DNA from: Prolixibacteraceae bacterium
Lineage (GTDB): Bacteria; Bacteroidota; Bacteroidia; Bacteroidales; Prolixibacteraceae
Length of the DNA: 64,000 bases
NCBI GenBank assembly: GCA_019459485.1
Contig: JAIBEZ010000112.1
Location: forward strand, 1-64,000
Direction of reading: 5' to 3'
The first letter of the stretch is position 1. Every line of letters starts with the position of its first letter. The notes under the pieces were generated by a model. It was not told the DNA's origin, did no database searches, and was given only the letters and a program-made list of their open reading frames with translations. Positions 47,174-57,091 of this stretch are shown here, piece after piece. A program made the position numbers and the translations under genes.

Positions 47174-48979
47174 ATGAGTTTCCATAATAACCCGCACACT
47201 TTTCATATCCCCGTTATGGGCCTGGGATATTCCATTGATTCACCTATTAAAGTAGCTCATTATGGCATTTCCTCTGTAATTTCGCTGGTCGATGATATTT
47301 CGATGGAAAAAATGAGGGAGTTTTATTGTAAAAAATTCAACTTGCCTTTTCAATCTATTCCACCTAAAACGGAAGATCACCGTGCCAAACGCATAACAGC
47401 TTATCTGAATACCGTTCAGGAAATTGTAAAGCATAAGTTTGAAGGTCTGAAAAATTCTGTTTCGCATACCGAAGAAGAATTGGATAAATACATTAAAATG
47501 TTGCCCGATTTTTCTGATCTGAAGTTGAAATTCAATCAGATGGTCAATACAGGTCAGATGAAGCAAAAACTTTCGGATTGGCTGAGCGAAAACCTGGTCG
47601 CCGGCGAGATCGATGTAAACATCATGTCGAAACTTGACCGCGATGCTTATGCAGGTAACGAGAAATTACCTTCAATTTTCAGTGACGCACAATCGGCGCT
47701 TCGTGGATTTGCCCTGAGCGATTTAAGTTCTTCACTGGTACTTTCTGCCGGAATGAACCCTCGTCTTTACAGTTATCTGGAAGAATTCGAAGATTTTTAT
47801 CCGAATGCTAAAATGGAACTGAAGAAAAAGGTGATTTTGAAGGTAAGTGATTACCGTTCAGCCATCATTCAGGGACGTTTTCTGGCAAAGAAAGGAATTT
47901 GGGTATCTGAATACCGTGTTGAGTCGGGTCTAAACTGTGGTGGGCATGCTTTTGCAACCGATGGTTTTTTACTGGGGCCGGTTCTTGAAGAGTTCAGGAA
48001 CAGCAAAGAACAATTAATTGAAGCTGTTCACGAAATTTATATAAAGGCGCTTGCCGACAAGGGAAAACCTGTTCCGGAGAAACCTTTGCTGGTGAAAATT
48101 ACAGCACAGGGTGGAGTTGGGTCAAATACCGAACATCAGTTTTTACTTGAATATTACAATTTGGACTCGATAGGGTGGGGAACCCCATTTTTACTCGTGC
48201 CGGAAGCTACCACAGTTGATGAAGAAACCCTGGAATTACTGTGCAAAGCAAAAGAAGAAGATCTTTACATGAGTGAAGTTTCGCCATTAGGTGTTATTTT
48301 CAACAATGTACGCGGTAATGGAATGGATCTGAAAAAGGAAGCACAAAATAAAGCTGGTAAATATGGTTTCCCATGTACAAAGAAATACCTTGCTCTGAAT
48401 CCGGTTCCTGAAAAACAAACTATCTGCACCGCGTCAAAAGAATATCAACGCGATAAAATTCTGGAGCTTAAAGAGCAAAACCTAAATGAAATGGAGTTCG
48501 AAAAGCAGCTCAGTAAAATAACAGATAAAGCTTGCTTGTGTAACGGACTTACCGCTTCGACCTTGATGGTGAATGATTTGGATGTTAAAATGGAAGGCAC
48601 TGCCGTTAGTATTTGTCCCGGACCGAATCTGGCATATTTTTCAAGCCTTTATTCCCTAAAAAGGATGGTTGATCATATTTACGGACGAACCAATGTAATG
48701 GAGCGCACCGACCGTCCAAATTTATTCGTGAAAGAAATACAAATGTACATCGAATATCTTGGCGGAAAGCTTGAGGAAAGTGTTCGACCTTTTTCTGACA
48801 AGCAAAAGAAATACTTCGTTACGTTTTCTGAAAATATGGAGAAAGGAGTTGAATACTACAAGGAACTATTCCAGAATTATAGAATCCAACTCGACGATTC
48901 GACTTCGAAGAATAATTTGTTGCAGGATTTGGAAAATATGAAGATGCAGCTTTTAAACCTGAAAGCTAAAATAGTATAA
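47174..48979 (+). CDS. Conserved hypothetical, Cys-rich, possible TIM-barrel (nitronate monooxygenase-like) N-terminus
   Basis: 601 aa; HIPVMGLGYSIDSPIKVAHYGISSVISLVDD; NCGGHAFATDG; CLCNGLTASTL; SICPGPNLAYFSS. Confidence 0.5.
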   Translation: MSFHNNPHTFHIPVMGLGYSIDSPIKVAHYGISSVISLVDDISMEKMREFYCKKFNLPFQSIPPKTEDHRAKRITAYLNTVQEIVKHKFEGLKNSVSHTEEELDKYIKMLPDFSDLKLKFNQMVNTGQMKQKLSDWLSENLVAGEIDVNIMSKLDRDAYAGNEKLPSIFSDAQSALRGFALSDLSSSLVLSAGMNPRLYSYLEEFEDFYPNAKMELKKKVILKVSDYRSAIIQGRFLAKKGIWVSEYRVESGLNCGGHAFATDGFLLGPVLEEFRNSKEQLIEAVHEIYIKALADKGKPVPEKPLLVKITAQGGVGSNTEHQFLLEYYNLDSIGWGTPFLLVPEATTVDEETLELLCKAKEEDLYMSEVSPLGVIFNNVRGNGMDLKKEAQNKAGKYGFPCTKKYLALNPVPEKQTICTASKEYQRDKILELKEQNLNEMEFEKQLSKITDKACLCNGLTASTLMVNDLDVKMEGTAVSICPGPNLAYFSSLYSLKRMVDHIYGRTNVMERTDRPNLFVKEIQMYIEYLGGKLEESVRPFSDKQKKYFVTFSENMEKGVEYYKELFQNYRIQLDDSTSKNNLLQDLENMKMQLLNLKAKIV

Positions 48980-49034
48980 TCAGCGAAGTTAAAGAACCAA
49001 AATTTAAATTTTGGTTCTACAGAATTAATCATAG

Positions 49035-49076
49035 AAGCAGTCAATTCTTAACAAAAGGAATTGGCTGCTTTTTTTT
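49035..49076 (+). terminator. Intrinsic terminator
   Basis: AAGCAGTCAATTC-N10-GAATTGGCTGCTT then T-run. Confidence 0.85.
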
Positions 49077-49307
49077 ATAGTGCTGATTATTTTAGGATTA
49101 AAAGAAATTTATTTCAAGTAGAAGTATAATCATGAAACGTGTTATGCATATTACATTGCATAAAATGGTACAATATTTAAAAATGTACTATATGAATTGT
49201 AACGAAAGTAAAAATCATGCGTCATAGAATTAGAAAAAGCTCAGAAACAGAAAAAAAACAATTCAAAAACAGGAACAATTAACTCAAATATTTAAGGAGG
49301 CAGCGTC

Positions 49308-49583
49308 ATGAAAACAGAAAATACAAAAGTTCAGGTTCGGAAAAAGGCACTCGAATATTGTATCCTTGTGCAAGTCGATAATAAACCTTTTCATGTTTGT
49401 GATATTATTAGGTTGGTAAAAGAATCTAAGGTGATAATAGAGGAAAAAATAATCAATCCTCATTTCAAGCACTTAAACGCAGATAATTTATATCGCAGAT
49501 TGGATGATTCCAACACACAATCAGCAGACAAAAAAGTTCATTTATTATGGCTGTGGACTGGCATTTTAAATACCGATCATTAA
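49308..49583 (+). CDS. Hypothetical protein
   Basis: 91 aa ORF preceded by AGGAGG-like site, followed by terminator. Confidence 0.5.
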   Translation: MKTENTKVQVRKKALEYCILVQVDNKPFHVCDIIRLVKESKVIIEEKIINPHFKHLNADNLYRRLDDSNTQSADKKVHLLWLWTGILNTDH

Positions 49584-49630
49584 CATCGTTGTTAAAAGTG
49601 TCGCGAATCCGGCGGGATAGGTAAGAAAAT

Positions 49631-49664
49631 AGGGTTGAGCTTGTGAGCCTAACCCTTTTATTTT
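49631..49664 (+). terminator. Intrinsic terminator
   Basis: AGGGTTGAGCTTGTGAGCCTAACCCTTTTATTTT. Confidence 0.75.
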
Positions 49665-49770
49665 CAGCTTGTAGTGGTGACAAAATCTTGTATTAATACC
49701 ACAAATATCATTGAATAAGTAAAATCGTTCAATGAATATCCGGCTATATACCTTGTTTAATAATGTAGAA

Positions 49771-49836
49771 ATATCCTTTGCCCCCGATTTTTATCGGGGC
49801 AGGCTGTTCGCCTTTAGGCAACGGGTCAAATTGAGC
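49771..49836 (-). repeat. REP-like palindromic element, copy B (inverted, with internal extra hairpin)
   Basis: reverse complement GCTCAATTTGACCCGTTGCCTAAAGGCGAACAGCCTGCCCCGATAAAAATCGGGGGCAAAGGATAT. Confidence 0.6.
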
Positions 49837-50410
49837 AAAGATTACAGGAAAAGTTGGTATGGATGTATTCATCATTTATAATTTCTCTCACCCGATTTGT
49901 CAATCACTTCATTCATTTCCCTTCATTGCCATTCCGGTCATCCGTTGAAAAACGTCTGGAAAATTCTGGGACCAACCATGCACCTAAATTTTTGGAGCAT
50001 GGAGCGCTGTTTTTACGCAATTTGACACATCAATCAAAATTGTATTCTGTGAAATAAAGTAATCTCAATTTAGGGTTTTCATCTTTTTCAGAATTAAATC
50101 AACACGAATTTCCAAATAAAAAACAGGGTAAATTAGAAAATACAAAGCAATTCAGAAAATAATTTTTACCATTCGACAGTTGAAATGACCCTTTCGCCAG
50201 ACAAAACATATAGGTTCATGCTTTAGCTAAGTAAAACGAACATAAATAAATTTCTAAAAGTGATATATTCTTAGCTTTAAAGTGGAAAATTCGGAAAAAG
50301 TGGAATGAACAATCATGAAAGTGCATGGTGGAAAAATCAGGCCGGAAAGCGAAGTTGGAAAAGAAGGCAAATTTCGCCCTCGTTACCAAATAATAATACA
50401 CATTTCATTC

Positions 50411-52108
50411 ATGGGAAAAATTGAAAAAGCTATCAATTTTATATTTGCAGAAGACGAGGATTTGACCATAGAAAATCGGGTGTTTTTATCTGCAATTATT
50501 ATTGGAATATTTACCAGTCTGATTGGATCAGTCATAAATCTGGTACTCAACACATCTGTATTTGCAGCAATTATTCCACTTCTATTATCAGTAATATTAT
50601 TCATTCTTTACTATTTTGTAAGGTTTAAAAGAATACATGAACCTTATATTTTTCCCGTTATTGTCATCTCAATATTCGGTATTTCAGTCATTTGGGTTTT
50701 TAATGGCGGAATAAACGGGTACAACGTCATGCCCGGATTTGTAATTCTAATTCTTGGGTTAATAACTGTTTCGGATATAAAAAAGAAGTATGTGATAATT
50801 CTCTTCCTGAGCTCTTTCACATCCATTTACCTCCTTCAATTCTATCGGCCCGACTTAATAGTAAACTTTGACAACGAAAATGATCGTTGGATGGACTCCA
50901 TTTTTACATTGTTTTACTCTTCTTACTTTGTTTTCTTGATCATCAAATTTCTCCATGAAAATTACACAAGGGAAAGAATTAAAGCGAACGAAAGCGAAGA
51001 GAAATTTCGCTTCATGACAGAAAATTCAGGCGATACAATCTGGCATTTGGATTCGAACTATTGCTTTGATTATGTCAGTCCTGCTGATGAGCGTATGCGA
51101 GGCTTTAAAAAGGAAGAAGTCATTGGAACACCGATCTGGAGTCTGCTTAAGCCGGAAGGCATAGAACACGCCCGCAAAGTTACTGTTAAGCTTTTGGAAG
51201 ATGAACAAAAAGGAATCAAAACCGGCACAATCCGATTTGAGCTGGAACTAAAATGCCGGGATAACAGCTGGATTTGGGCAGAAGTAAATTCAAGTACCCA
51301 CTATAATGCTGATGGCACAATGGTTGGATTGAACGGGGTTATCCGCGACATTAGTTTACGCAAGAAAGCAGAGCAGGAAATTTTGTTAACTAATGAGGAA
51401 CTAAAAGGTCTTGTTGCCACCAAAGATAAATTATTCTCAATCATTGCTCACGATCTGCGAAGCCCATTCAATAGTTTTTTGGGGCTGACACAAGTGATGG
51501 CAGAAGATCTACCCAACCTAACCATGTCTCAGGCACAAGAGATGGCAGTCTCAATGAATAAATCTGCAACAAATCTGTACCGTTTGCTTGAAACCCTTTT
51601 GCAATGGTCACAAATACAAAAAGGAGCTCTTTCTTTTAACCCTGAAGTCATTTTTGTGAATCAAATTCTAACTGAAAGTATAGCAATGGTTATTGAACCA
51701 GCAAAAAATAAAAGAATTGAAATAACAACTGATATTTCTGAAGATCTAACGGTTTTTGCCGACAGTAACCTACTTCAAACAATAATCAGGAACCTTATAT
51801 ATAATGCCATAAAATATACCGTAAAGGGAGGAAAAGTTAAAATCTCGGCTAAAAAAAATACAGTTAGCAAAAATGTTGAAATATCGGTAAAAGACAATGG
51901 TATTGGAATGGATCAGATAATACTGGACAATTTATTTCGGGTTGATTTGCAAACCAGTAGAAAAGGCACCGAAGGCGAACCATGCTCTGGCCTTGGGCTT
52001 TTGCTCTGTAAAGAATTCGTCGAGAAACACGGCGGTAAAATATGGGTCAAAAGTGAAGTCGAAAAAGGAAGTACATTCTACTTTACAATTCCAAACCTTC
52101 AAAACTAA
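50411..52108 (+). CDS. PAS-domain sensor histidine kinase
   Basis: N-terminal TMs, PAS, H-box SIIAHDLRSPFNSFLGL, HATPase. Confidence 0.9.
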   Translation: MGKIEKAINFIFAEDEDLTIENRVFLSAIIIGIFTSLIGSVINLVLNTSVFAAIIPLLLSVILFILYYFVRFKRIHEPYIFPVIVISIFGISVIWVFNGGINGYNVMPGFVILILGLITVSDIKKKYVIILFLSSFTSIYLLQFYRPDLIVNFDNENDRWMDSIFTLFYSSYFVFLIIKFLHENYTRERIKANESEEKFRFMTENSGDTIWHLDSNYCFDYVSPADERMRGFKKEEVIGTPIWSLLKPEGIEHARKVTVKLLEDEQKGIKTGTIRFELELKCRDNSWIWAEVNSSTHYNADGTMVGLNGVIRDISLRKKAEQEILLTNEELKGLVATKDKLFSIIAHDLRSPFNSFLGLTQVMAEDLPNLTMSQAQEMAVSMNKSATNLYRLLETLLQWSQIQKGALSFNPEVIFVNQILTESIAMVIEPAKNKRIEITTDISEDLTVFADSNLLQTIIRNLIYNAIKYTVKGGKVKISAKKNTVSKNVEISVKDNGIGMDQIILDNLFRVDLQTSRKGTEGEPCSGLGLLLCKEFVEKHGGKIWVKSEVEKGSTFYFTIPNLQN

Positions 52109-52283
52109 ACATCATGTTTGCCAAAGAAGGCTTGCATCATACGGGCTGTAATGTGTCAATTTATCGCATGAACCGATAGCAAGTAGAATCATGGCTAGCA
52201 ACCCGCACCAAATTATCTTCACATTTTTTTTTATGTTTCTGATTACCGACCGCTTTTCTTGTATGAAAGACTGTGCCGAATGA

Positions 52284-52487
52284 TCAAAATATCAGCATCA
52301 CGCTCACCACGTTTCCTGCTGGCAGTAGCTCTATCCGTTCTTCGCCGTGTAGCCAGTCCAGCGCCAGTAGTACCTCTTTCTCTTGCAGGTTAGCCATGTC
52401 TCTTAGCTCATCCAACGACATAATTCCTTCTTCTTCCAGAATGGTCGTTAAGGTGGAAGCAACCGTTTTTATTATTTCAAGCTCCAT
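52284..52487 (-). CDS. Small winged-helix (DUF2582-like) protein
   Basis: 67 aa MELEIIKTVASTLTTILEEEGIMSLDELRDMANLQEKEVLLALDWLHGEERIEL. Confidence 0.65.
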   Translation of the reverse strand: MELEIIKTVASTLTTILEEEGIMSLDELRDMANLQEKEVLLALDWLHGEERIELLPAGNVVSVMLIF

Positions 52488-52859
52488 AGTTTTTTGTATA
52501 TGTTAAAACAACCGTAAAAGTTTAAACTTCGGTTTATTTTGTACGACCTGGGGTAATAGGATCATACCCGAAGGTGTTAAAATAGATCTTAGGTTGTAGT
52601 AAATTGTTTTTTAAATTAATTCTGTAATATCGAATTCTGCTTCAATAACCTGAGTTCGATTGGTGCAATTCAGTAAGCGATTGTTTTCTTTTTGATACGT
52701 TCTTTCCGGGCTACAGTATCCATTGTTATACTATCAAAACCAAAAGTCCCTTTTTACAAAGATTCTTCTAATCTCCCGGTCCCGAATATTCCGGACCGGG
52801 AAGAATAGAAAAAATATCTCTTTTCAGAACTCAATTGGGTTATTCATAAGATCATCCAA

Positions 52860-55800
52860 TTAATTAAACGATTTCACATCAGGAAGCACATGCTCTATAT
52901 TCATTATTTCTTTCAGTCGTTTTTTCTCGTTCATTTGATCCTTCTTCAGCATTTTTGAAACAAGCACGTAAATTACCGGAATAATTATCAGCGACAGGAA
53001 CATCGAACTTATTAAACCACCGATCAGTACCCAGCCAATACCGCTTTTCCATTCGGCACCAGCTCCACTCGAAAGTGCCAGCGGAAGCAAACCGAAGATC
53101 AGCGCCAGGTTGGTCATCAAAATCGGGCGGAAACGCAGGCTGGTGGCTTCAACAATGGCATCGTAAACTTTGTGTCCTTTTTCAACCAAATCGTTGGCAA
53201 AGTCAACCACCAGGATCGCATTTTTGGCTACCAATCCCATCAACATGATGATACCCATGATAGAGAACAAGCTCATGCTTTTTCCGGCAAGTGCCAATGC
53301 CAGCAAGGCGCCGATAATTGACAAAGGCATAGAGAACATCACCACAAACGGATAGGCGTAGCTGTCGTAAAGGGCTACCATGGTCAAATAAACCAGGAGA
53401 ATTGAAGCAATCAAGGCAATAAGCAAGCTACCAAACGATTCAGTCTGGTTTTCAAGATCACCGGCATAAACTACATCAACGCCAATGGGTTTCTCTATTT
53501 GTTCCAGTTTTGTCTGAATTTCTTCGCCAATGGTACCGATTGTATTTCCGGCAACCTGCCCGGTAATGGAAACTGCCGGTAATTTGTTGAAACGGGTTAA
53601 CATCGCAGGGCCTTTCTTTTCAGTAACAGATGCAATCTGTTTCAGTTTAACAATGCTACCGGTGCGGGTAATCAGCGACATGTTTTCAACGTCGTCTTTA
53701 CTCTTTTTGTTGAACTCGTCGAGCATGATGTTGATGTCGTACTCTTCACCTGATTCTTTGTATTTCAGATCATTGTCGCCAGCAAATGCGATACGGAGTT
53801 CAGCTCCAACTTCGCCAAGGGTTAGCCCCATTTTGGCCAGTTTGTCGCGATCAATTTCAATGTTCAGCTCCATGTTTCCTTCTTCGTCCGAGCTTTCGAC
53901 ATCGGTCGTACCCTGGGCTTTTTTGGCCACCTCCAGCACTTTGGCTGCATATTGCTTCACTTCCTCGTAATTGTTTCCACGTACGATCAATTCCAACGGA
54001 CGGGTGGTTGTTCCCATAATACTGACGGCGTTTACTGTAAATTTCGGCCCTGCAAACAGTTCAGCCATTGCGTTTTTTGCCTGAATACTGAATACTTTTG
54101 ACGAAACATCCCGTTTCTTTTTGTCCACCAGTTTGACATTTATTTCAGCAACATTAGGGGTTTCGTTAAATGACATACTTCCCCCTTCTGAACCAACTTT
54201 GGTGAAAAGCAACTCTACTTCAGGAAACTGCAACAGCCGTTCTTCAACTTTTGCGCACATTTTTGCAGTTTCGTCGAGCGTCGCATTTTTTTCAAGCTCT
54301 ACTTTCATGATAAATTCACCATTATCGCCCGCATCCATAAATTCAGTCTGAATATATCCTTTTGAAACAAGCGAGAATGAAGCCACTAAAAGCAGGACAA
54401 CCGAAACCAATGTGATGGTTTTATGACCCAAGGCCCAATGCAAAGCCGACATGATGTAACTTTTTATTCCGTTGATCACCGATTCAAATCCCATCAGCAA
54501 ACGGTCAAGCAAATTGTTTTTCTTCAGTATTTTAATTTTTCCGAAGCGGGAAGTCAGCAACGGAACCAGCGTAAACGATACGAGCAAACTGATTAAAATG
54601 GAAAAAACGATGACCATTGAAAATGAGCGAAGCAATTCTCCGGTAATTCCACCGGACAGCCCAATTGGCAGGAAAACGGCAATCAGCACAATGGTAATTG
54701 AAACCACTGTGATGCCAAGTTCTTTGGTGGCGTCGAGCGATGCCTGCCAGCGATTTTTGCCTTCTTCCATGTGCCTGTAAATATTTTCCAGAACCACAAT
54801 GGCATCATCAACAATAACCCCAACTACGATCGACATGGCCAGCAACGTAAGCAAGTTAAGCGAAAACCCGAAGAGCATGAAGGCCACAAAAGTCGAAACA
54901 ATTGAGGTTGGAATGGAGACAACCACAAACAACAGGTTGCGGAAACTGTGCAAAAACAGCAACATGGTGATTGACACCAGAATAATCGCAAATATCAAGT
55001 CAACCATTACGCTGTTAACGGCATCTTTCGTAAACTCTGAAGAGTCGCTGGCAATGATGAATTTCAGGTTTTGGTCGGCGTATTTGGTTTCAATTTCTTT
55101 GAAAAGCTTATGCGTTTCATCACTGATTTCAACCGCATTTGCACCACTTTGTTTCGTAACAGATAAACCAATGGCCTGAGTTCCATTGATGCGGGCCATT
55201 TTTGTACTTTCTTTATTTCCGTCAACTACGGTGGCCACGTCTTTTACTTTGATGGTCGAACCGTTGGCTGATGTGCGAAGTATCAGCTCCTTAATTTCGT
55301 CAACTGAAGTAAACTTTCCGCTTAAACGGATCAGTGAACGGGTCTGATCGTCTTTAATATTTCCGACCGGAAAATCGAGATTCGATGCCGTAATCATCTG
55401 TTTCAGCAACGACAGAGAAATGCCATATTGTTGCAATTTCTGGGCATCGGCTTTGATCTGAATCTCGCGTTGATTACCACCGATGATTTCAACCTGGGCA
55501 ACACCTTTAATCTGAGAAATGTAAGGGACAATATTTAAATCGATCAAGTCGTAAAACTGTTGTTCCGGCATATCTGATGAAGCAGCGATACTCATGATGG
55601 GCATCATGTTCATGTCCATTTTCATAAATCGCGGCAGTTCGGTATCCTCCGGCAATTCGCTTTGAATCATGTTCACTTTACGCTCACAATCCTGAAGCGA
55701 AATATCGGCATCCATGTCGTCTTTTAATTGGATTACGACAATTGACATGTTCTCGAATGAATAAGAATTGAGCTTATCGATTCCTTCCATGCCCGAAACA

Positions 55801-56009
55801 GCATCTTCAATGGGTTTGGTTACAGAGCTTTCCACCTCGCTGGGTGCGGCTCCGGGGTAAACTGTCATCACCACATTAACGGGTATGTCAATGTTCGGGA
55901 TCAGTTCAACATTCAGGCGGGTGTAGCTGTATATACCAGCCAGCGCCAGAATGGTAAAGATAACTACCGGAATGGTCGTTCTTTTTATTGAGATATCGGT
56001 TATATTCAT
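52860..56009 (-). CDS. RND efflux transporter permease (AcrB/MexF family)
   Basis: 1049 aa; VTVYPGAAPSEVE, ISMPLSI-like MFSMPLSIIGAL, 12-TM RND pattern. Confidence 0.96.
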   Translation of the reverse strand: MNITDISIKRTTIPVVIFTILALAGIYSYTRLNVELIPNIDIPVNVVMTVYPGAAPSEVESSVTKPIEDAVSGMEGIDKLNSYSFENMSIVVIQLKDDMDADISLQDCERKVNMIQSELPEDTELPRFMKMDMNMMPIMSIAASSDMPEQQFYDLIDLNIVPYISQIKGVAQVEIIGGNQREIQIKADAQKLQQYGISLSLLKQMITASNLDFPVGNIKDDQTRSLIRLSGKFTSVDEIKELILRTSANGSTIKVKDVATVVDGNKESTKMARINGTQAIGLSVTKQSGANAVEISDETHKLFKEIETKYADQNLKFIIASDSSEFTKDAVNSVMVDLIFAIILVSITMLLFLHSFRNLLFVVVSIPTSIVSTFVAFMLFGFSLNLLTLLAMSIVVGVIVDDAIVVLENIYRHMEEGKNRWQASLDATKELGITVVSITIVLIAVFLPIGLSGGITGELLRSFSMVIVFSILISLLVSFTLVPLLTSRFGKIKILKKNNLLDRLLMGFESVINGIKSYIMSALHWALGHKTITLVSVVLLLVASFSLVSKGYIQTEFMDAGDNGEFIMKVELEKNATLDETAKMCAKVEERLLQFPEVELLFTKVGSEGGSMSFNETPNVAEINVKLVDKKKRDVSSKVFSIQAKNAMAELFAGPKFTVNAVSIMGTTTRPLELIVRGNNYEEVKQYAAKVLEVAKKAQGTTDVESSDEEGNMELNIEIDRDKLAKMGLTLGEVGAELRIAFAGDNDLKYKESGEEYDINIMLDEFNKKSKDDVENMSLITRTGSIVKLKQIASVTEKKGPAMLTRFNKLPAVSITGQVAGNTIGTIGEEIQTKLEQIEKPIGVDVVYAGDLENQTESFGSLLIALIASILLVYLTMVALYDSYAYPFVVMFSMPLSIIGALLALALAGKSMSLFSIMGIIMLMGLVAKNAILVVDFANDLVEKGHKVYDAIVEATSLRFRPILMTNLALIFGLLPLALSSGAGAEWKSGIGWVLIGGLISSMFLSLIIIPVIYVLVSKMLKKDQMNEKKRLKEIMNIEHVLPDVKSFN

Positions 56010-56018
56010 GATAAGCGT

Positions 56019-57083
56019 TTATTGAATAATTTTTACACGGTCACCGTCGTTCAGGTTTAACTGTCCGCTAACAACAACGCGATCTTCTTTTTTAAGGCCA
56101 CTTACAACTTCAACGAATTTTTCGTCACTCTCGTTGATAATGATGTCCTTCTTCACTGCGATATCACCTTCAATCACAAAAACCGACGGATTTTTCATAC
56201 TTCCTGTAATCGCAGTTTTTTCAATCAGGATGGTTTCAGAAGCCTCTACCGGAATCTGCACTTCGCTGAAAAGTCCGGCTTTCAGGTGCTGGTCTCCATC
56301 GTTGTTATCCATAATCACTTCAGCATCAAACTTCATCGCATTGTCAGCTTTTTCGCCAATCGAATTAATCTTTCCGGTAAATGTTTTTCCGGGGAAAGCA
56401 GGAATGATCACATTGACCACCTGGCCCTTTGCCAGTTTAAAAATGTCTTTCTCCGGAACTTTCACCCATATTTTCAGTTTCGACGTGTTTACAATTTCGC
56501 AGATGGGCATTCCACCTGAAATAAACTGTCCGTTTTCAACCAGTCGTTTGTTGATGACACCTGAGATTGGCGCTTTTATTTTGGTGTCGCGCAACGCTTT
56601 GCGAGCAGTTATCAGGTCGGCTTCCGCTTTTTTCAACCCAATGCGTGCTTGTTCCACGTCGTGTTTCGGGATTGCGTTGCCTTGTTCGAGGCGCTGTAAA
56701 CGTTCAATATCCTTGGTTTGCTGTTCGAAATTGGCTTCAGCAACCAGCACATTGGCGGCAATGGTTTCATCGTCAACCTCAACTATCACCTCGTTTTTCT
56801 GTACACGGTCGCCCACGTTTTTGTGTATTTTTTTTACCTTCCCCTGAGTTTCTGATAAAACCACCAGTTCTTCGGTGGCACTCACCGTTCCGGTGGTCGA
56901 AATTTGTTTACTGATTGTTCCGCTTTGCGGTGAAACGATTCGCACAGGAACTTCTGAAATGGTTTGCGAGGCCAATACCGTTGTAGTTTTAATTTTTTCT
57001 TTGTTTGAATTTAATCTATACGCTGCCAGACCTATTAATGCAAGGATTATCAGCGCAACGGAAATTTGTTTTAAAGTCTTCAT
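56019..57083 (-). CDS. RND periplasmic adaptor subunit
   Basis: HlyD/MFP pattern; IVSPQSGTISKQISTTGTV, IKAPISGVINKRLVENGQFISGG. Confidence 0.94.
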   Translation of the reverse strand: MKTLKQISVALIILALIGLAAYRLNSNKEKIKTTTVLASQTISEVPVRIVSPQSGTISKQISTTGTVSATEELVVLSETQGKVKKIHKNVGDRVQKNEVIVEVDDETIAANVLVAEANFEQQTKDIERLQRLEQGNAIPKHDVEQARIGLKKAEADLITARKALRDTKIKAPISGVINKRLVENGQFISGGMPICEIVNTSKLKIWVKVPEKDIFKLAKGQVVNVIIPAFPGKTFTGKINSIGEKADNAMKFDAEVIMDNNDGDQHLKAGLFSEVQIPVEASETILIEKTAITGSMKNPSVFVIEGDIAVKKDIIINESDEKFVEVVSGLKKEDRVVVSGQLNLNDGDRVKIIQ

Positions 57084-57091
57084 TTTCTATT

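Noticed and set aside
52775-52800. CCCGGTCC..GGACCGGG hairpin downstream of the RND operon as a terminator
   Set aside because: Strong stem but no clear T-run on either strand; function uncertain
56134-56847. 237-aa ORF antisense to RND adaptor
   Set aside because: Shadow ORF of a confident CDS
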